A stretch of 64,000 bases of DNA from Hevea brasiliensis. Its lineage: Eukaryota > Streptophyta > Magnoliopsida > Malpighiales > Euphorbiaceae. Made by a program: the position numbers and the translations under genes. Under the pieces are notes generated by a model. It saw nothing but the letters and a program-made list of their open reading frames with translations, did not search any database and had not been told where the DNA came from. This document shows, one piece after another, positions 24,376 to 36,917 of this stretch. Every line of letters begins with the position of its first letter. Positions within the stretch are counted from its first letter, which is position 1. The stretch is from positions 90,060,533-90,124,532 of the forward strand of contig NC_079504.1 in assembly GCF_030052815.1 (NCBI RefSeq), read 5' to 3'.

Positions 24376-27300
24376 TGTGACACCCTTACCCAACTACAGT
24401 GTAGCCGAGCAAGTTATGCCACTCAGTGTGCCCGAGCACTCTATTTTATCTTAATTCATTTTTATCGTAGTTTTGAATATAACTTGTGAAATATAATTCA
24501 TTTATTGAAATTGTAATTTATTTGAGATTCCGAAAATTTTAAAGAAAATCCGGCTGAGTACCGGCTAAAAATGGAGAAAACGGTTCTTCGGAAACCTGTG
24601 AAAAACACTTCTAATAATCATATTCATCTATTCACAAACTCCAATATCAAAATCTCAATATTTTTCAACCATTCGTTTCTCAATTATTCATCACATTTGA
24701 TAGTCATGTAACAGTCACAGATCAATATTCACTTTTCCATTTACAAACACAATTTTGCATTATTTACATGAAAATCAAAATACATTACATAAGTTTCATT
24801 TACACAAAGAAAACTAAAAATCAATTACAAAATACCAAAATGATGCCTAGTGTCCTACCAATGCACTATAGACGGTGAGGTGACACGGACACTATGCAGA
24901 ACTGTGAACTGCTTTACCGAATCTGTGGTCTACTGGGCCCTCTGTCCAAATCTTCAGTACCTACGCGTTGCAAAAGCGACGTGCTAAGCATAAAGCTTAG
25001 TGGTGCCAATAATACAAGAAAATATAATATGCAAATAAAAATAATAATTTCCTTACTATTGTGTTCATAAGAAATGAGTAATTACTAACTTATTGTTTAG
25101 TTGAGGGCTAATCATGTTTTATGATATTAACTTCTTCATGCATTTTGTTAATTATTTTTTTTTCATGATCTTGAGCTTCCTTGTATTTTTGTAATCATTC
25201 CTGATACTTAATTTTCGTATTTTCTTTAATAATCAGTTCACAGTTATGCTTTTCCATTCATTTGGTTACCCAAGTAACCTATACTAGATGACTGGACTGG
25301 ATAACGGGTCGTTGGCACTGGGCACCGCGGTGCCTCGGGCCGTCATACCATGGGACGCAGAACGTTAACCATGTATGCAGTCAGTATGGCTAAAAAGCCA
25401 TGATATCACATAATCGGGCATAAAAGCCATGCATACGGGCATAAAAGCTATGAATACGGGCATAAAGCCATGAATACAGGCATAAAGCCTTTCGCAGTAC
25501 TGCTAAAACAATACCCTATTGGCATGCCAATCTATCCAAACCAATCACATTAGTCCTACTAGGGCATTTTGCACTTTTAAGTTTCACAATTTTTGAATTT
25601 CAAGTCTTGGTGTCACTATTCACTTCATTGGTCAACAAAAAGTTGACTTTTGCATAGAAAATAGTTGCATTGGTTTTAACACTTCCAATGTACCACATTT
25701 TGCATTTAAAACTTGTTGGCATTAAGCATTAATACCATTTCTAAGCTTAAACCAAGAGAAGCAAAATTTTCAATTTTTGTAACTCAAATTTACTATTCCA
25801 TTAGGCACTGTTGCAGTAAGAATTTGAGGAAATGGTAAACATGAAAGTTGTTCCTTATTTTGTCTAGTTGAATTTCCTTTTTTGAATCACTCCATTTGGA
25901 GTTTTGTAGCTCAAGTTATGGCCAAAATAAGTTTACTGTTCACGTGCACTGTTCATGCTGAGATTTTGGGTCTAGCAGATTTTTGGTCCAACTTTGGCCA
26001 GTAATTTGATCAAGTTAAGTTCATAATTTGGTCTAACTTTCTTCTTATGAAATGTTCTACCATACCTTAGGTTTCCATCGGTTCAAGAATCGCCTAAATC
26101 TGAGTTTTCTAGAGAGAGTTATAGCCATCCAAACATTACTGCTCAAGTGAAAATCTGCAGAGTTGCAGGTTTGATAACTTAACTTTGCCCAATAATTTTA
26201 ATGGGTTAATGGCATAATTTGGGGTGATGTTCTTCATGAAAGTTGTTTTTCTATATCATATCTTGTTGCTGTAAAAATTTCAGGTCAATTTGACCATTCT
26301 ACAGTGAGTTATGGCCAAATGAACAGTTACTGTTCATTTGGTCTTTCTGCAGGGGCTATTTGCAGGGTATCCGGATTGGGACCAATTTTTGGTCCTCTTG
26401 CTTTGGTCTTTTGGGCATGGTTTCTTCAGAAAAAATGTGGCATTATAAGCCTAGTTTCATGTCCAATTGGCCAAACACCAATTGGACCAACACAGCCAAG
26501 GATATGGTAGTCCAAGTGGACTGAAATCTCAGCCATCATGCTGCTGTCTTTAGGCAGCCTACCATTCCACTTTGCCATGCCATTTTTCAGTCCAATTTAT
26601 GGTCAACATACCTAAAATGGTCACTAATTGACCCTTATAATGTTCTTTCAAAATTTCATAAGCTGAATCCAAGTTTCACACCTCAAAACCCTAATTTCCA
26701 TTATAAATTTTCACAACTACCTTAATTAATCACTTTCATTCCTTACATATATATATATATATATATATATTTTTAAACATACTCTCTAGTTCACTCTAAG
26801 TCCATCAAGACACTCAATCATGTTCCTTCTTTAGGGCTGCCAAAAATCATGGTGGACATACACATAACTTTTATTCATTTAAGTTACAAATTCATACTTG
26901 ATTCAAGTCTCTAGCATGGGATTGAAGAGTTTTAAGTATATATGTGCACTAACCTCTTGTAGGGCAGAATTTTCCCAAGTTAATCTTCACTTTCTTTCCC
27001 TTTCTAGGCTGCCAAACACTTCCCAAGAGGTAGAGACAAGTTTTTAGTGAAGGGACTTAGGGTTTTGGGGTGAGGAAAGCATGGAAATTGAAGCTTTAGA
27101 AAGTTTGTTAATGGAGGAGTGAGGGAGGAGGTGAAAAACGTTTTTGAAGGAGAAGAAGGGCTGCTGTTTGCTTTTTAATTCTTTGGTCTCTTTTGACTCT
27201 TTTTATTAGTTAATTTGATGGTTACTTAATTGTGATTGGTGGACAATTTTAAATGACCTCATAATATGTCATAATTGGCATTTTATTGTATTTTCTTTTC

Positions 27301-27814
27301 TCTTCTTCTCTACTCACTTTCAATTAATTTTTTATCAATATTAATTCATATTTTATGTCATAATAATTATTTACTTAACTGGACAAGTCGGCCAAAAATC
27401 ACCTTTGAAGGCGAAATGACCAAAATGCCCTCCGTTTGGCTTAATGGGTCAAAATTGTCTGTACCGATTGAAAAATTTTTCTAGGTATTTTCTTGGCATT
27501 CTAATGCCATAGGAACCTCAATGACCCTTCTCTGGAGTCCCAAAAATTATTTTATGAATTTTTTCCCGGGTCTAGGGCTCCTCGTTGCGAGAATCGCAAC
27601 TTCCCTCTGGGTTACCCATCGCTAGGGCACCGGCTCGTTTAACTTGGTTGTATTTTATTTCTAAAATTTTTCCTAAATTTTTCTTATTAATATTTGAGTT
27701 AATTTTGGTTCTTGACTTTAGTTTAAATATTTTTCCGGACGTTCTAGCTGTCCGGACCGACACCGGTCACCGGAATAGTAGAATGTACGGAGTTGCTACC
27801 GGGAGGGTGTTACA
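24376..27814 (-). repeat. Solo Tekay-type LTR, complete
   Basis: 3439 bp from TGTGACACC to GTTACA, with flanks CAAAG (24371-24375) and CAAAA (27815-27819). The undisturbed LTR copy reads GCAAAATGTGGTATG at the same place, so the insertion point is certain to within a base. It is slightly longer than the 3.19-kb family LTR, partly through an (AT)12 microsatellite. A minus-strand donor-like GTTAGT is at 26948-26953. No internal region, hence a solo LTR. Confidence 0.88.
26747..26770. repeat. (AT)12 microsatellite
   Basis: Uninterrupted alternating AT inside the solo LTR; likely length-variable. Confidence 0.95.
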
Positions 27815-28074
27815 CAAAATGTGGTATAAAAAAATCTATTATGAATTAAAAATTCAACCTTTGAAGGAAAATGGTCAAGTGAATAGTAACTACCAAAAAC
27901 TTAAGTTGCTAATGGGGTCAATGGTACCCCACTTAAAGGATTTAATGTATACCTAAATTATGAGAATAGGTAGATGGGAATTGTATTCTCATCACAAATA
28001 GAACTTAGGAGACATTGTTAATATATTTTGAAATGGGGTTTGTAAATCAATATAAATGAAAATGTTGAACCTAG
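27815..28074 (+). repeat. Old diverged Tekay LTR fragment, right part
   Basis: The first 13 bases (CAAAATGTGGTAT) rejoin the LTR split at 24375. After that the match to 35535 onwards is weak (a GAATAGTAACTACC-like block near 27875). The rest may be another old repeat. No gene visible. Confidence 0.4.
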
Positions 28075-28753
28075 TGTAGATACCATATTTTGGTCGACCC
28101 TCAAATATGAGATTCTTTTAAAATTGAAACTTCATTATGCTATACGTTCTCGACTGATAACCCAATCACAGGTAACTTCTCTGAACTCACCAATGGCCAG
28201 TCTTCGAAGTAAATTGATCTCACATTCAAGTTAGATTGCTTTTCGATCCCTTGGCCTTTATCCGATGTGTTTGAATCAATATCGGGTCTTCGGACCATCC
28301 AATCTTGCATACTATTGTTTTCCGATCTCTCTATGTACAAATACCTCAAAATTTCATCTGTATAGTATTATGATCAGGTATCTCGCTTGAGTTGCCTAAA
28401 TATTCCTCAAACAAAGTTAAGGTTTTATCCGATCTCTAAATAATGATTCCGACCTTAATAAGCTCAAGTCATTTTCGAATCTTTACAATTCTATCAAATC
28501 ACTCTTCAAATGTTTTAAAGTTTATTCGACATTTGGTCATGGCTCCGTCTGATCTCATGTTCACGTATAATGTTTTTTTGATCTCTTCAAGTAGCTTGAT
28601 GCTTTATGATTAATAATCGATCTCGGGTTTAATGTTCAACTGCATTCAATTGATTAAGTACTCAGGTGATTTGGTTTAGATGTTTTCCTATCTTATCAAG
28701 AAATTGAACATGAAAAGACTTGGATTCATTTTAAAATAAAAATATACAAGTCA

Positions 28754-30598
28754 TTAGGCAGGAGGGTCTCCCCTAACCTGCTCTCCGAGTACATTATCAA
28801 TTCTATCATCCTCTCTCTCTCTCTCGGGCTCCTCCTTGCTCTCCTCTTCACCTCTAGGGATGAGATCCATCATCCAAGAGAAGTCTTCCTTAGGATAGCA
28901 CCTCACAAGCTCGGCCAGAAGATCGCTATGAGCATTCACATAAGCACCAGCTTCTCTCAGCATGGCCTCTTATTCTTTCACCTTGATCTCCTCGGTAAGG
29001 CAAGTGATATCGACAGATCGGCAGGCTCGAGCATCTTCGAGTTCCCACTCCAGTTCAGCTATCCTATCCTCATAAGATTTCATCTGACCTTTTATCTCGG
29101 TGATGCAGTCCTGAGGAGATGAAAATTGGATTTTGGAGAAAGCTATATCCTGGACCACCTTCAAAATTTTCTGTCTCAAGAGATGAGCCTTTTCTCTAAT
29201 TACATGTTGATTCACAAGGCTCTCTACACTCAAGCTCTTTGCCTGAGCTAGGAGATCGTCAATGCTATCTGAAACCAATCTATTTCGGTCTTCCTGAAAG
29301 CAGATGGTGGCACCTAGAACCTTGGCCAAGCTAGGATTCCCCCAAACCGAGCGATTCTTTTCCAGGGAGTGGATGAGGACCTGAGCACCATGAGAGAGGG
29401 TCCTTACGGTTGGTTGTGAAGAACCTCCTTCCACACTTAAAAACCGACAGAGGTGGTGGTTCATCTTATCGAGGAGGGGAAGGAGCGATCTCTATCTCTG
29501 GGGTTGGCTATTTCGGAGGTCGAAACGAAGAGCCCGACACTTCTACAAAGTCCCACCTCAGCATCTAAGATTCAGCAGAGGTTTTCATTTCTCGCACTTT
29601 TTGGGCGACCTCCCTTTTTCGCTTATAGCTCTCCTTCACGCTCTCGCCTCCTGCCATACCTATACAGAAAATAAGTTAGTGAGATCACTAAAGTTAGGAG
29701 ACTGAAGATTTTGGTTGTACCAATCCCGAGTTAGAGGTCAGAAAGCTGCAGCTCATAATCCTCATGGGCGATCACTTGCATTAGCCACCCCTTTAGTTCG
29801 ACCATAAGCACATCCAAACACGATACTTTTGAGTGGCTGCCTGATCCTTCAATTCCTTTACCATGGTGTCTTCGTCCTTATTTAGTGCGATCTTCTTTGG
29901 AATTAGAGGAACCAGATACTGCTAACTGCGTGGGATACCCTCAAAGCCATTTGGGTCCTTACTCCTCAATATGAAGAAACGATTTTTCTAATTCTTCAAT
30001 GAAGAGGGGAAATCGGTGAAAAGCCCGTAGTTCGGCTTGGCTTAGAAAAACCAATATTCATCGTCTTTCCATCGAGCAAGCCTATGCAACTTAGCAAAAA
30101 CCTTTGCTATAGGCTCGAGCTTTTTGGCCTAGCATAAACCTCTAAAAGCCACCAAAGTCCTCCAGGAGTTCGGATGCATTTGCGCTATGCTAACCTAATG
30201 AAACTTCAGGACGGCTCGGTAGAACCCATTCAGGGGAAACCGAAGCCCAGCTTTCAATTATTCCTCATAAACTATGATCAGGTCAATTTCTTCAAAAAAT
30301 GATCGGTTCGGAGATCGCCATGACACCTGATAAGCTTGAAGGGGTCAATTCGAAAGTTGTACTCTTGGCTAATGGACTGGAGGTCAGTCTCCTTGAGAAC
30401 CAACTGCAACTCATCTATGGGTAAGTTCTCTTTCCTTAAAGAAGACGCTTGTTTTGATTTAGTCACCTGACCATGAGCTGGGACAGAGGTTGTAGAAGGT
30501 TCAGGTTGCTCGCTTGGTCTAACCACACCTTCATTCGATGTCCATGAGATATGAATGGAGGGAGGACTAGTAGCTCTCTGACCATCGGTACTGCTCAC
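28754..30598 (-). pseudogene. Antisense ORF B: 'putative gypsy type transposon' domain plus coiled coil
   Basis: Read on the minus strand from about 30598, a Ser/Pro-rich start (SSTDGQRATSP...; the expected ATG reads GTG) leads into a domain with LQLVLKETDLQSI, AGLRFPL, YRAVLKFH, HPNSWRTLVAFRGLC and DEYWFF (30280-29900). This is the pattern of the plant 'putative gypsy type transposon' (Transposase_28-like) family. Several stops break it. A TTCTGTATAG acceptor-like site near 29656 precedes a second part: a charged stretch, then a predicted coiled coil (29464-28970; KGQMKSYEDRIAELEWELEDA) and an acidic C-terminus ending at 28754. Antisense accessory ORFs are known in Tat-lineage elements. The function is unknown. 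Confidence 0.62.
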
Positions 30599-31045
30599 TT
30601 TCAGAGAACGAAAGTGAAACTAATTAGGAAAGATCAAAACCCTTACCGGAGTATAAATCAGCATCGGAAAACTCTAGAAAATTAGGGGGAGTATCGAAGT
30701 CACTAGGGGAAGGTCTGAAAATGACATAAGGGAACAAATGGCTAACTTTACCCCAATTTATTCCTGCCCGAGCATTAAATGCTCACGAAGTCCCAAGTGA
30801 CGCATCTGTTAGTGGAACCGAGCCACTTCAATGACACATCAAAGAAGATTCTAGAAACATAGTAAAGGTCAGACAAATGAGATTGGTTAACGAAGGTCAT
30901 TAGATTGAAAAAGATTCCGAACCAACGGATTGGCAAATGGCAATTCGTCTAGGATCAGATTGAGCACATTTGTCAGAGATCGGAATAATAACCAAGGCAA
31001 TAATGAAACAAAAAAATTCAAGTAAAATTTTATTTCATTTCCAAA

Positions 31046-31196
31046 AGATCAGATTACATCATTTGGGCGATCTCTCAAGAGCAGATTACATCATTTGGGC
31101 TATCTCTCAAGATCAGATTACATCATTTGGGCAATCTCTCAAAGATCAGATTACAATATTTTGCCGATCTCTCAAAGATCAGATAACATCATTTTC
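31046..31196. repeat. 37-bp minisatellite, about four copies
   Basis: The unit AGATCAGATTACATCATTTG plus GGCGATCTCTCAA repeats with small changes between the two antisense ORFs. AGATC and GATCT at the unit ends form short inverted repeats. Confidence 0.9.
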
Positions 31197-31263
31197 TACC
31201 TAACTTAGACTATTTCTAAGCCTAGAATGATGGCCTATGTCAAAGCCTAGCGTTGTGGCTGAA

Positions 31264-31620
31264 TTAAAAGATGTGTTTGATCAGAAAGCCAACAATAAAT
31301 ACTGGACAGATGTATAGCTCAGATGGGACTATGACTCTCATGATATTGAGCAGAGTCATTGTCGATGTCATCGACCAAAACCGAGCTGCAATCGGGACCC
31401 TCGAGATGGTGAGGAGCCAAATGAACTTCAAGAGGTGGTCACCGATATTAAGATTGAAATTAGCAATCCTCTTGTCGAAGATCGGTCTGCAAGCCATACC
31501 AATGGGCCGATTAGAGATCGGTGCGGTAGCCAGTTTTGACCTTGATCGATCAATTAATCCAGTTCCCTCACTTTCATCAGGTGAAGCCCTCATAAACCTC
31601 TAATCAACAGAATTGCTCAT
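31264..31620 (-). pseudogene. Antisense ORF A, unknown product
   Basis: On the minus strand an ATG at 31620 opens MSNSVD, then a stop, then an ATG at 31593 in the same frame opens 109 codons to 31264. I do not recognise the product. It has a hydrophobic middle (LLKFIWLLTISRVPIAARFW) and no clear domain. Its start region (CTCATTTTCAG context) resembles that of ORF B at 30598, including a GTAAG donor-like site upstream, so A and B may be duplicated first exons. An antisense TATA lies about 155 bases upstream. Confidence 0.4.
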
Positions 31621-31771
31621 TTTCAGGAGATGAACAAAGAAAGCATTCAGGAAAAGATTAAAGTGGTTGTCATGAGAGGAATTCTTACTTGGAAAGCCAT
31701 GAATTGAAAAGTAAAACATTAAAGATTTATCAGAGAAAAAGTTATGGGTATGCGAAGAAGAATTTGTTAGC

Positions 31772-31780
31772 ATATATATA
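31772..31780 (-). promoter_or_regulatory. TATA box of the antisense cassette
   Basis: On the minus strand CCCTATATATATGC. It is about 150 bases upstream of the first antisense ATG and divergent from the sense TATA at 32448. Confidence 0.5.
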
Positions 31781-32447
31781 GGGCCTTGGCATTTTTTGTA
31801 TACAGAACTCGAAGAGGACTCATCAGTAACTGAAGAATTTATTACTTTGACCGATACAAGTCAGATTGAGGAGAGAGATCAGAACATAAGAGAGATCGAG
31901 AATAAGAAGGGACCAGGTGCAAAAGATAGAGATCGGAATAATAACCCTAAAAGATCGGAAAAGCGAGGGATGACCTATAGAGATTGGAAAACTCAAGGAG
32001 TTAAATAACTTCTAATCATGACCTTTAATTAGCTCCCCTTACCGTCAGATCCGAGTTAGTTAAAGCATTGCAGGCATGACCTGATCCTCGGCACACATCT
32101 CGTTTGTAAGGACGCACTCCTAGCTGCCAGATTCCAAATGGTTAAAGTAACCCAGTACATTATGATCTGCACCGTTAATTATGATTGTAAGGATGGATTT
32201 GGAGCCTTTGGATCAAAAACAGATTATAGATTTAGCACTTCTTGCTCTCAGCCTTTGGATATATTTTGTAACGCAAACCCCTTGACCGTTGGATCAAGGG
32301 GGCGAAAGGATAGAAATTCTGAACGAAATCTCGACCCTCAATTTTGATTCTCTTTAATTCCTAGATATCTGATTATGTCGTTTTGAATCTAGGCCTTCCG
32401 TCTTCTCCTGATGTGATCCTGACCCTCCACTTTGGACACCCATTCCC

Positions 32448-32455
32448 TATAAATA
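32448..32455 (+). promoter_or_regulatory. TATA box of the Tat LTR (sense)
   Basis: TATAAATA in the context CCCTATAAATACC, a classic plant core promoter. About 320 bases downstream is a CAGGTAAGC donor-like site, giving a plausible first exon. Confidence 0.65.
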
Positions 32456-33399
32456 CCTACATGCAATACTGTAGAAGGGGATTATCATGGAAAGACTCTA
32501 AACTTTGATATTGTCTTATTGCCTGTCATTCGAAGTTCTCAAAACTTTGAGAAACTTTAGAAATCAATTTTCTGAAGTATCTCATTGAAAAGAGCTTTAA
32601 ATCCTGTGAGTCTCTTTTTTAATATCCATGCATTACCTGGCGAGCTCAACTTCACTCCACTTCGTCCCCATCACTTCGAGTCAGCTCAAGTTTTTCAGCC
32701 ATCTCAGTCTTCAGCTCCCTAAGATTTGTTGATACTAGTGTTGGCTCACTCATTATCCCAACTTTCTACAGGTAAGCGTCTAACCTATCATTTGTTAAAT
32801 ACCCTGGATTCGTCTTCTTAAGTTTTTTTTAAAAGTGTCTAGTCACACTGAGTCTTAGAATAGGTTGTTTTAGCTAGTAATCAGTATCTTTATCTTTTTT
32901 ATCATTTGTAAGTTTCATTTTTTTATCGTCACCTCACTTTTTATTTCCCTCGAAAATGGATGTTTGAGTCATCAACGACTCATAAATAGTCTGAAGAGTA
33001 TAGGTAGGAGTATTGACACTGTAGTTTTTAGTCTAAATAAATGAAAATGATAAGGAAACAAGCGTCATTCAAGTAATTATAGAAAAGTCAGAATAGGCTG
33101 AAGGGGGTGAAATGAGAAAAATAAGTTATGAGATCGGGTCCTGAAGTGAGCCCAGACAATGAAACAGTGGATCGGGAATCGGGACAGTGGATTAGGAATC
33201 GAGACAAAGTTCGAACCTTGGGCAGGCGACCCAAATAGGGACGGAGTCTAGAAACATTTGGATAAAGTAATCACGTGAAAGATCGGTAAGGAGTTTGGCT
33301 CAACGTTCGCCATCCAGTTGTAACATTCCATAGTCCAGGAAAAGCCTTTCACAGAGGTTTCCGTGCCTTCGGTAATTCTTTCCAATATGAAAGGGATTG

Positions 33400-33601
33400 G
33401 GATAGAACTCTTACCCGAATCCCTAGTTTAAAATTCTAATAGAACACCATTTTTATAAATACGGGAGATCGGGAGAGATATCTCACCTGAGTTCTCAGTG
33501 AGCTTTAATAAAACATGTTAAGAGATCGGGAGAGAGTTTTTACCCGGATTCTCTTAGCCTAAATTTTCATAAGATATATTAAGAGATCGAGGGAGAGTTC
33601 T
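33400..33601 (+). repeat. 59-bp tandem array in the Tat LTR, left half
   Basis: About three and a half diverged units containing TTACCCGAGTTCTCAGCTTA and AAGAGATCGGGAGAGA. The array is split by the Tekay insertion and resumes at 54739. Each unit carries GTTCT, which is also the 5-bp TSD of that insertion (33597-33601). Confidence 0.88.
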
Positions 33602-36600
33602 TGTAATAACCTCCCTGTAGGAACTCCGTACATTTTACTGTTCCGGTAACTAGTATCGGTCTGGACAGCTAGAACATTTGGAAAAATATCTAAACTAAAG
33701 TGAGGAATCATAATTAACTCAAATATTAATAAGAAAAATTTAAGAAAAATTTTACAAATAAAATACAACCAAGTTAAATGAGCCACTGCCCTAGCGATGG
33801 GTAACCTAGTGGGAAGTTGCGATACTCGCAACTAGGAGCCCTAGACCTGGGGAAAAAATTCATAAAATAATTGGGACTCCGGAGAAGAGTCACTGAGGTT
33901 TCTATGCCATTAAAATGCCAAGAAAATGCTTAGAAAAATTTTTCAATTAGTACAGACAATTTTGGTCTGTTAAGCCAAACGGAGGGCATTTTGGTCATTT
34001 CGTCTTTAAAGATGATTTTTGGCCGACTTGTCCAGTTAAGTAAATAATTATTATGATATAAAATGTGAATAAATATTTCTAAAAATTAAATTAAAAATGA
34101 GTAGAAAGAAAGGAAAAAGAAAAATGAAAGAAAACATAATAATTACATCACGCTTAAGTAAGCATGATGCAATTAAAATGCTTCTAACCAATCAAATTTC
34201 AATAAATTATTAAAGACCACTTAAAAGAGGATTAAATGAGGAAAATAACTAAAAACCAATATGTTTCTTCTTCTCCACAACCCAACCAGCCGTCTCCCTC
34301 TCCTCCATAGCCATTTCCTCCATGAAAGCTCACTAAAGCTCCACTGCACACCAAACCTCAACATAAAATCACTCAAGCCCTATACTAAACTTGATCCTCA
34401 CACATAAAATCACTACTAGGAAGCTAATAGAGGAAGGAAAAAGGAAGTTGGGTTAACTTGAAATTCATCTCCAACAAGGTTAGTGTCTAAACTTTTGCTA
34501 TTTTTGATTAAATTCATGTTTAATGGCATGAAGTAAGTAGGAAATGTAAGAAAACAAGATAAAAATGTGTGTGTGTGCACTATAAAAATTTTTACAGCTA
34601 GGGTTGGTTAGGGTTTGGTGATTTTGGTTGATAGCAAAGTGGTGAGGAGCAGCCCTTGGTATTAAATGAGTGATTGAACATAGTTGTGTAAGTGAAATGC
34701 AAAGATTATGCATGTATGAACATGAAAAATTAGACATTTGAACACTATTAGGGTTTTCTCATGTAATGGTATGTTAACCTTGTAATGGTCAATTAGTGAC
34801 CATTTGAATGTGTGTGAGAAGGAATTGAAGTGAGTAAGGAGGTTGGAGTTGAAATGAGGTGTGCTACCCTTGGTGACCTGCAGGACTGGGTGTGAGTCCA
34901 GTAGGTTGGGACAGCTATAAATGGAGTTGTAAAGGTTTAATTGGTGCAAAGCCAATTGGACAAGAAACTAGACACATAATGGCACAAATTTGGTGAAGAA
35001 ACCCTACCCAAAAAACCAAACCAACTTGACCAAAAAATTTCCCTAATTCGGGTGACTTGCTTTCTGCCTAGGCAAAATGACCAAATGAATAGTATTTATT
35101 CATTTGGTCATACCTCAGTGTAGAAAGGTCCAATTGACTTGAAATTTTACCAGCAGAAAGGTGAGACATAGACCTACAACTTTCATGAAGAAATCAATCC
35201 CAAATTTTGATCATAACATGTTCAAAAATTGACCTACAGTCAGCGCACAAAACACTGTAGATTTGGTTCTGTCCAGAAATTCAGGAAGTTTGCAATCCAA
35301 CCAGTTATGGTGTTTAGGCCATAACTTGAGCTACAAAACTCCAAATGGAGTGATTCAAAAAAAGAAATGTAACTAAACACAATAAGGAACAACTTTCATG
35401 AAGACAACTTTGCCAAATTCCTACTGTACAAATGATCAATGGAACAGTAAACATAAGGATAGAAATCTAGAAATTGTGAATAACTAACACTAAGCTTAGA
35501 AATGGTATTGGCAACCAATACCAACAACTTTAGAATGCAAAATGTGGTATGTTGGGAGTACTAGAACCAATGTACCTATTGTCTATGCAAAAGTCAACAT
35601 TTTAGTTGACTAATAAAATGAATAGTAATACCTAAACTTAAATTTCAAGAATTGTAAAATTTAAAAGTGTAACATGCCCTAGTACACCTAGCAAGATTGG
35701 TTTGGATAGGTTGGCATGCCAATAGAATTCAGTTAGTAGTACTGCACATGGCATTATGCCATTTTGTGATTTTATGGCTTTTAGCCATTCTGATATTGTG
35801 TTGATACTTGGCCTTGTGCCTAATGTTATTACAGCTTATTAGTTATTCTGTTGCACACCAGGAGATACATATGTGACCGATGGTGTGACGGCTCGACGTA
35901 CTTGATATCCAGCGCCAGTTTACCCATTTGTCCAGTCCAGTCATCCAGTATAGGTTACTTGGGCAACCAAAAATGAAAGTGGATAAATTTAATGAAATAA
36001 TGAATATAACAAGTACAAAACAAATAAGACTATAAATAATTATTGAAAAATTGTCTGCATAAGACATCATAACATTCACTGCATATTTATTTTCTATTAT
36101 TTCTTTTTATTCTATTATTGGCACCACTAAGCATTATTGCTTAGCATGTTGCTTTTTGCCATGCGAAGGTTTTGGAGAGATCGATAGAGAGCCCAGTAAA
36201 CCACAGACTGGGTGAGACCATCTGCAGCTCTGCATAGTATCCGTGTCACCTCAACGTCTTCAGTGCATTGATAGGACACTAGGTTTCATTTTGGTATTTT
36301 ATAATTAACTTTTATTTTCTCATGTGTAATTGAGACTTATGTAATGTATTTTGGTATTAATGTAAATAGTGAAAATTGTGTTTATGAATGAAAAATTGAA
36401 TATTTATTTATGACTTGTATATGAATATCATATGAAATGAATGAATGAGAAATGGAAATGTTGTTGAAAAATATTGAGATTTTGTTGATGAAATGGAGTT
36501 TGGGAATGATTGAAAACATATTGAAAGTGTTTTTCACAGGTTTTGAAGAAATGTTTTCTCCATTTTTAGTCGGTACTCTGCCGGATTTTCTATAAAATTT

Positions 36601-36790
36601 GCGGAACCTCAAATAAATTTATGATTTTAATAAATGACTGAAATGAATTATATTTCACAAATTGTACTTCATAACTATAAAAAAAAATAAATTAGGAAGA
36701 ATAAAAATGATTGAATTAAAATAGGGTGTTCCGGTACACTGTGTGGCATATCTTGCTCGACTACACTGTAGGCCGGTAAAGGGTGTCACA
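33602..36790 (+). repeat. 5' LTR of the Tekay element
   Basis: TGTAATAACC to GGTGTCACA. Paired with 51543-54733. It includes a pyrimidine-rich segment (about 34260-34470) ending in the donor-like AAG|GTTAGT (donor 34479-34484), and reiterated CATAACT...CCAAATGGAG modules (about 35106, 35321). No gene. Confidence 0.92.
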
Positions 36791-36795
36791 TTTAG

Positions 36796-36807
36796 TGGTA
36801 TCAGAGC
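36796..36807 (+). other. Primer binding site of the Tekay element
   Basis: TGGTATCAGAGC, 5 bases after the LTR; tRNA-iMet type. Confidence 0.9.
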
Positions 36808-36917
36808 ATGGTTTAGGCGTTTCTAGGTCTAGATCGAGTCCATACCATGCATTGCATTTGTAAGAGTCGAGGTGACACTAATGCAGATCTCTTTGTCTTT
36901 ATTATTTTGAATAGGAT

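Larger units (their letters stand above)
28075..33601 (+). repeat. Putative Tat 5' LTR, left segment (U3 and part of R)
   Basis: Together with 54739-55700 this would make an LTR of about 6.5 kb. It contains an antisense coding region, a 37-bp tandem array, antisense and sense TATA boxes, a splice-donor-like CAGGTAAGC at 32769-32777 and the left half of a 59-bp tandem array. The candidate TSD is CCTAG (28070-28074); its partner is not in the window. The segment 32009-33399 has no coding signal beyond the short features listed. Confidence 0.5.

Noticed and set aside
27815..28074. Possible separate gene between the solo LTR and the Tat element (short open stretch to 27956)
   Set aside because: It begins inside the solo LTR and runs into diverged LTR sequence; no domain.
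31271..31603. 110-codon plus-strand frame opposite antisense ORF A
   Set aside because: No recognisable domain and no promoter in register. I kept the minus reading because of its TATA and resemblance to ORF B, though both are uncertain.
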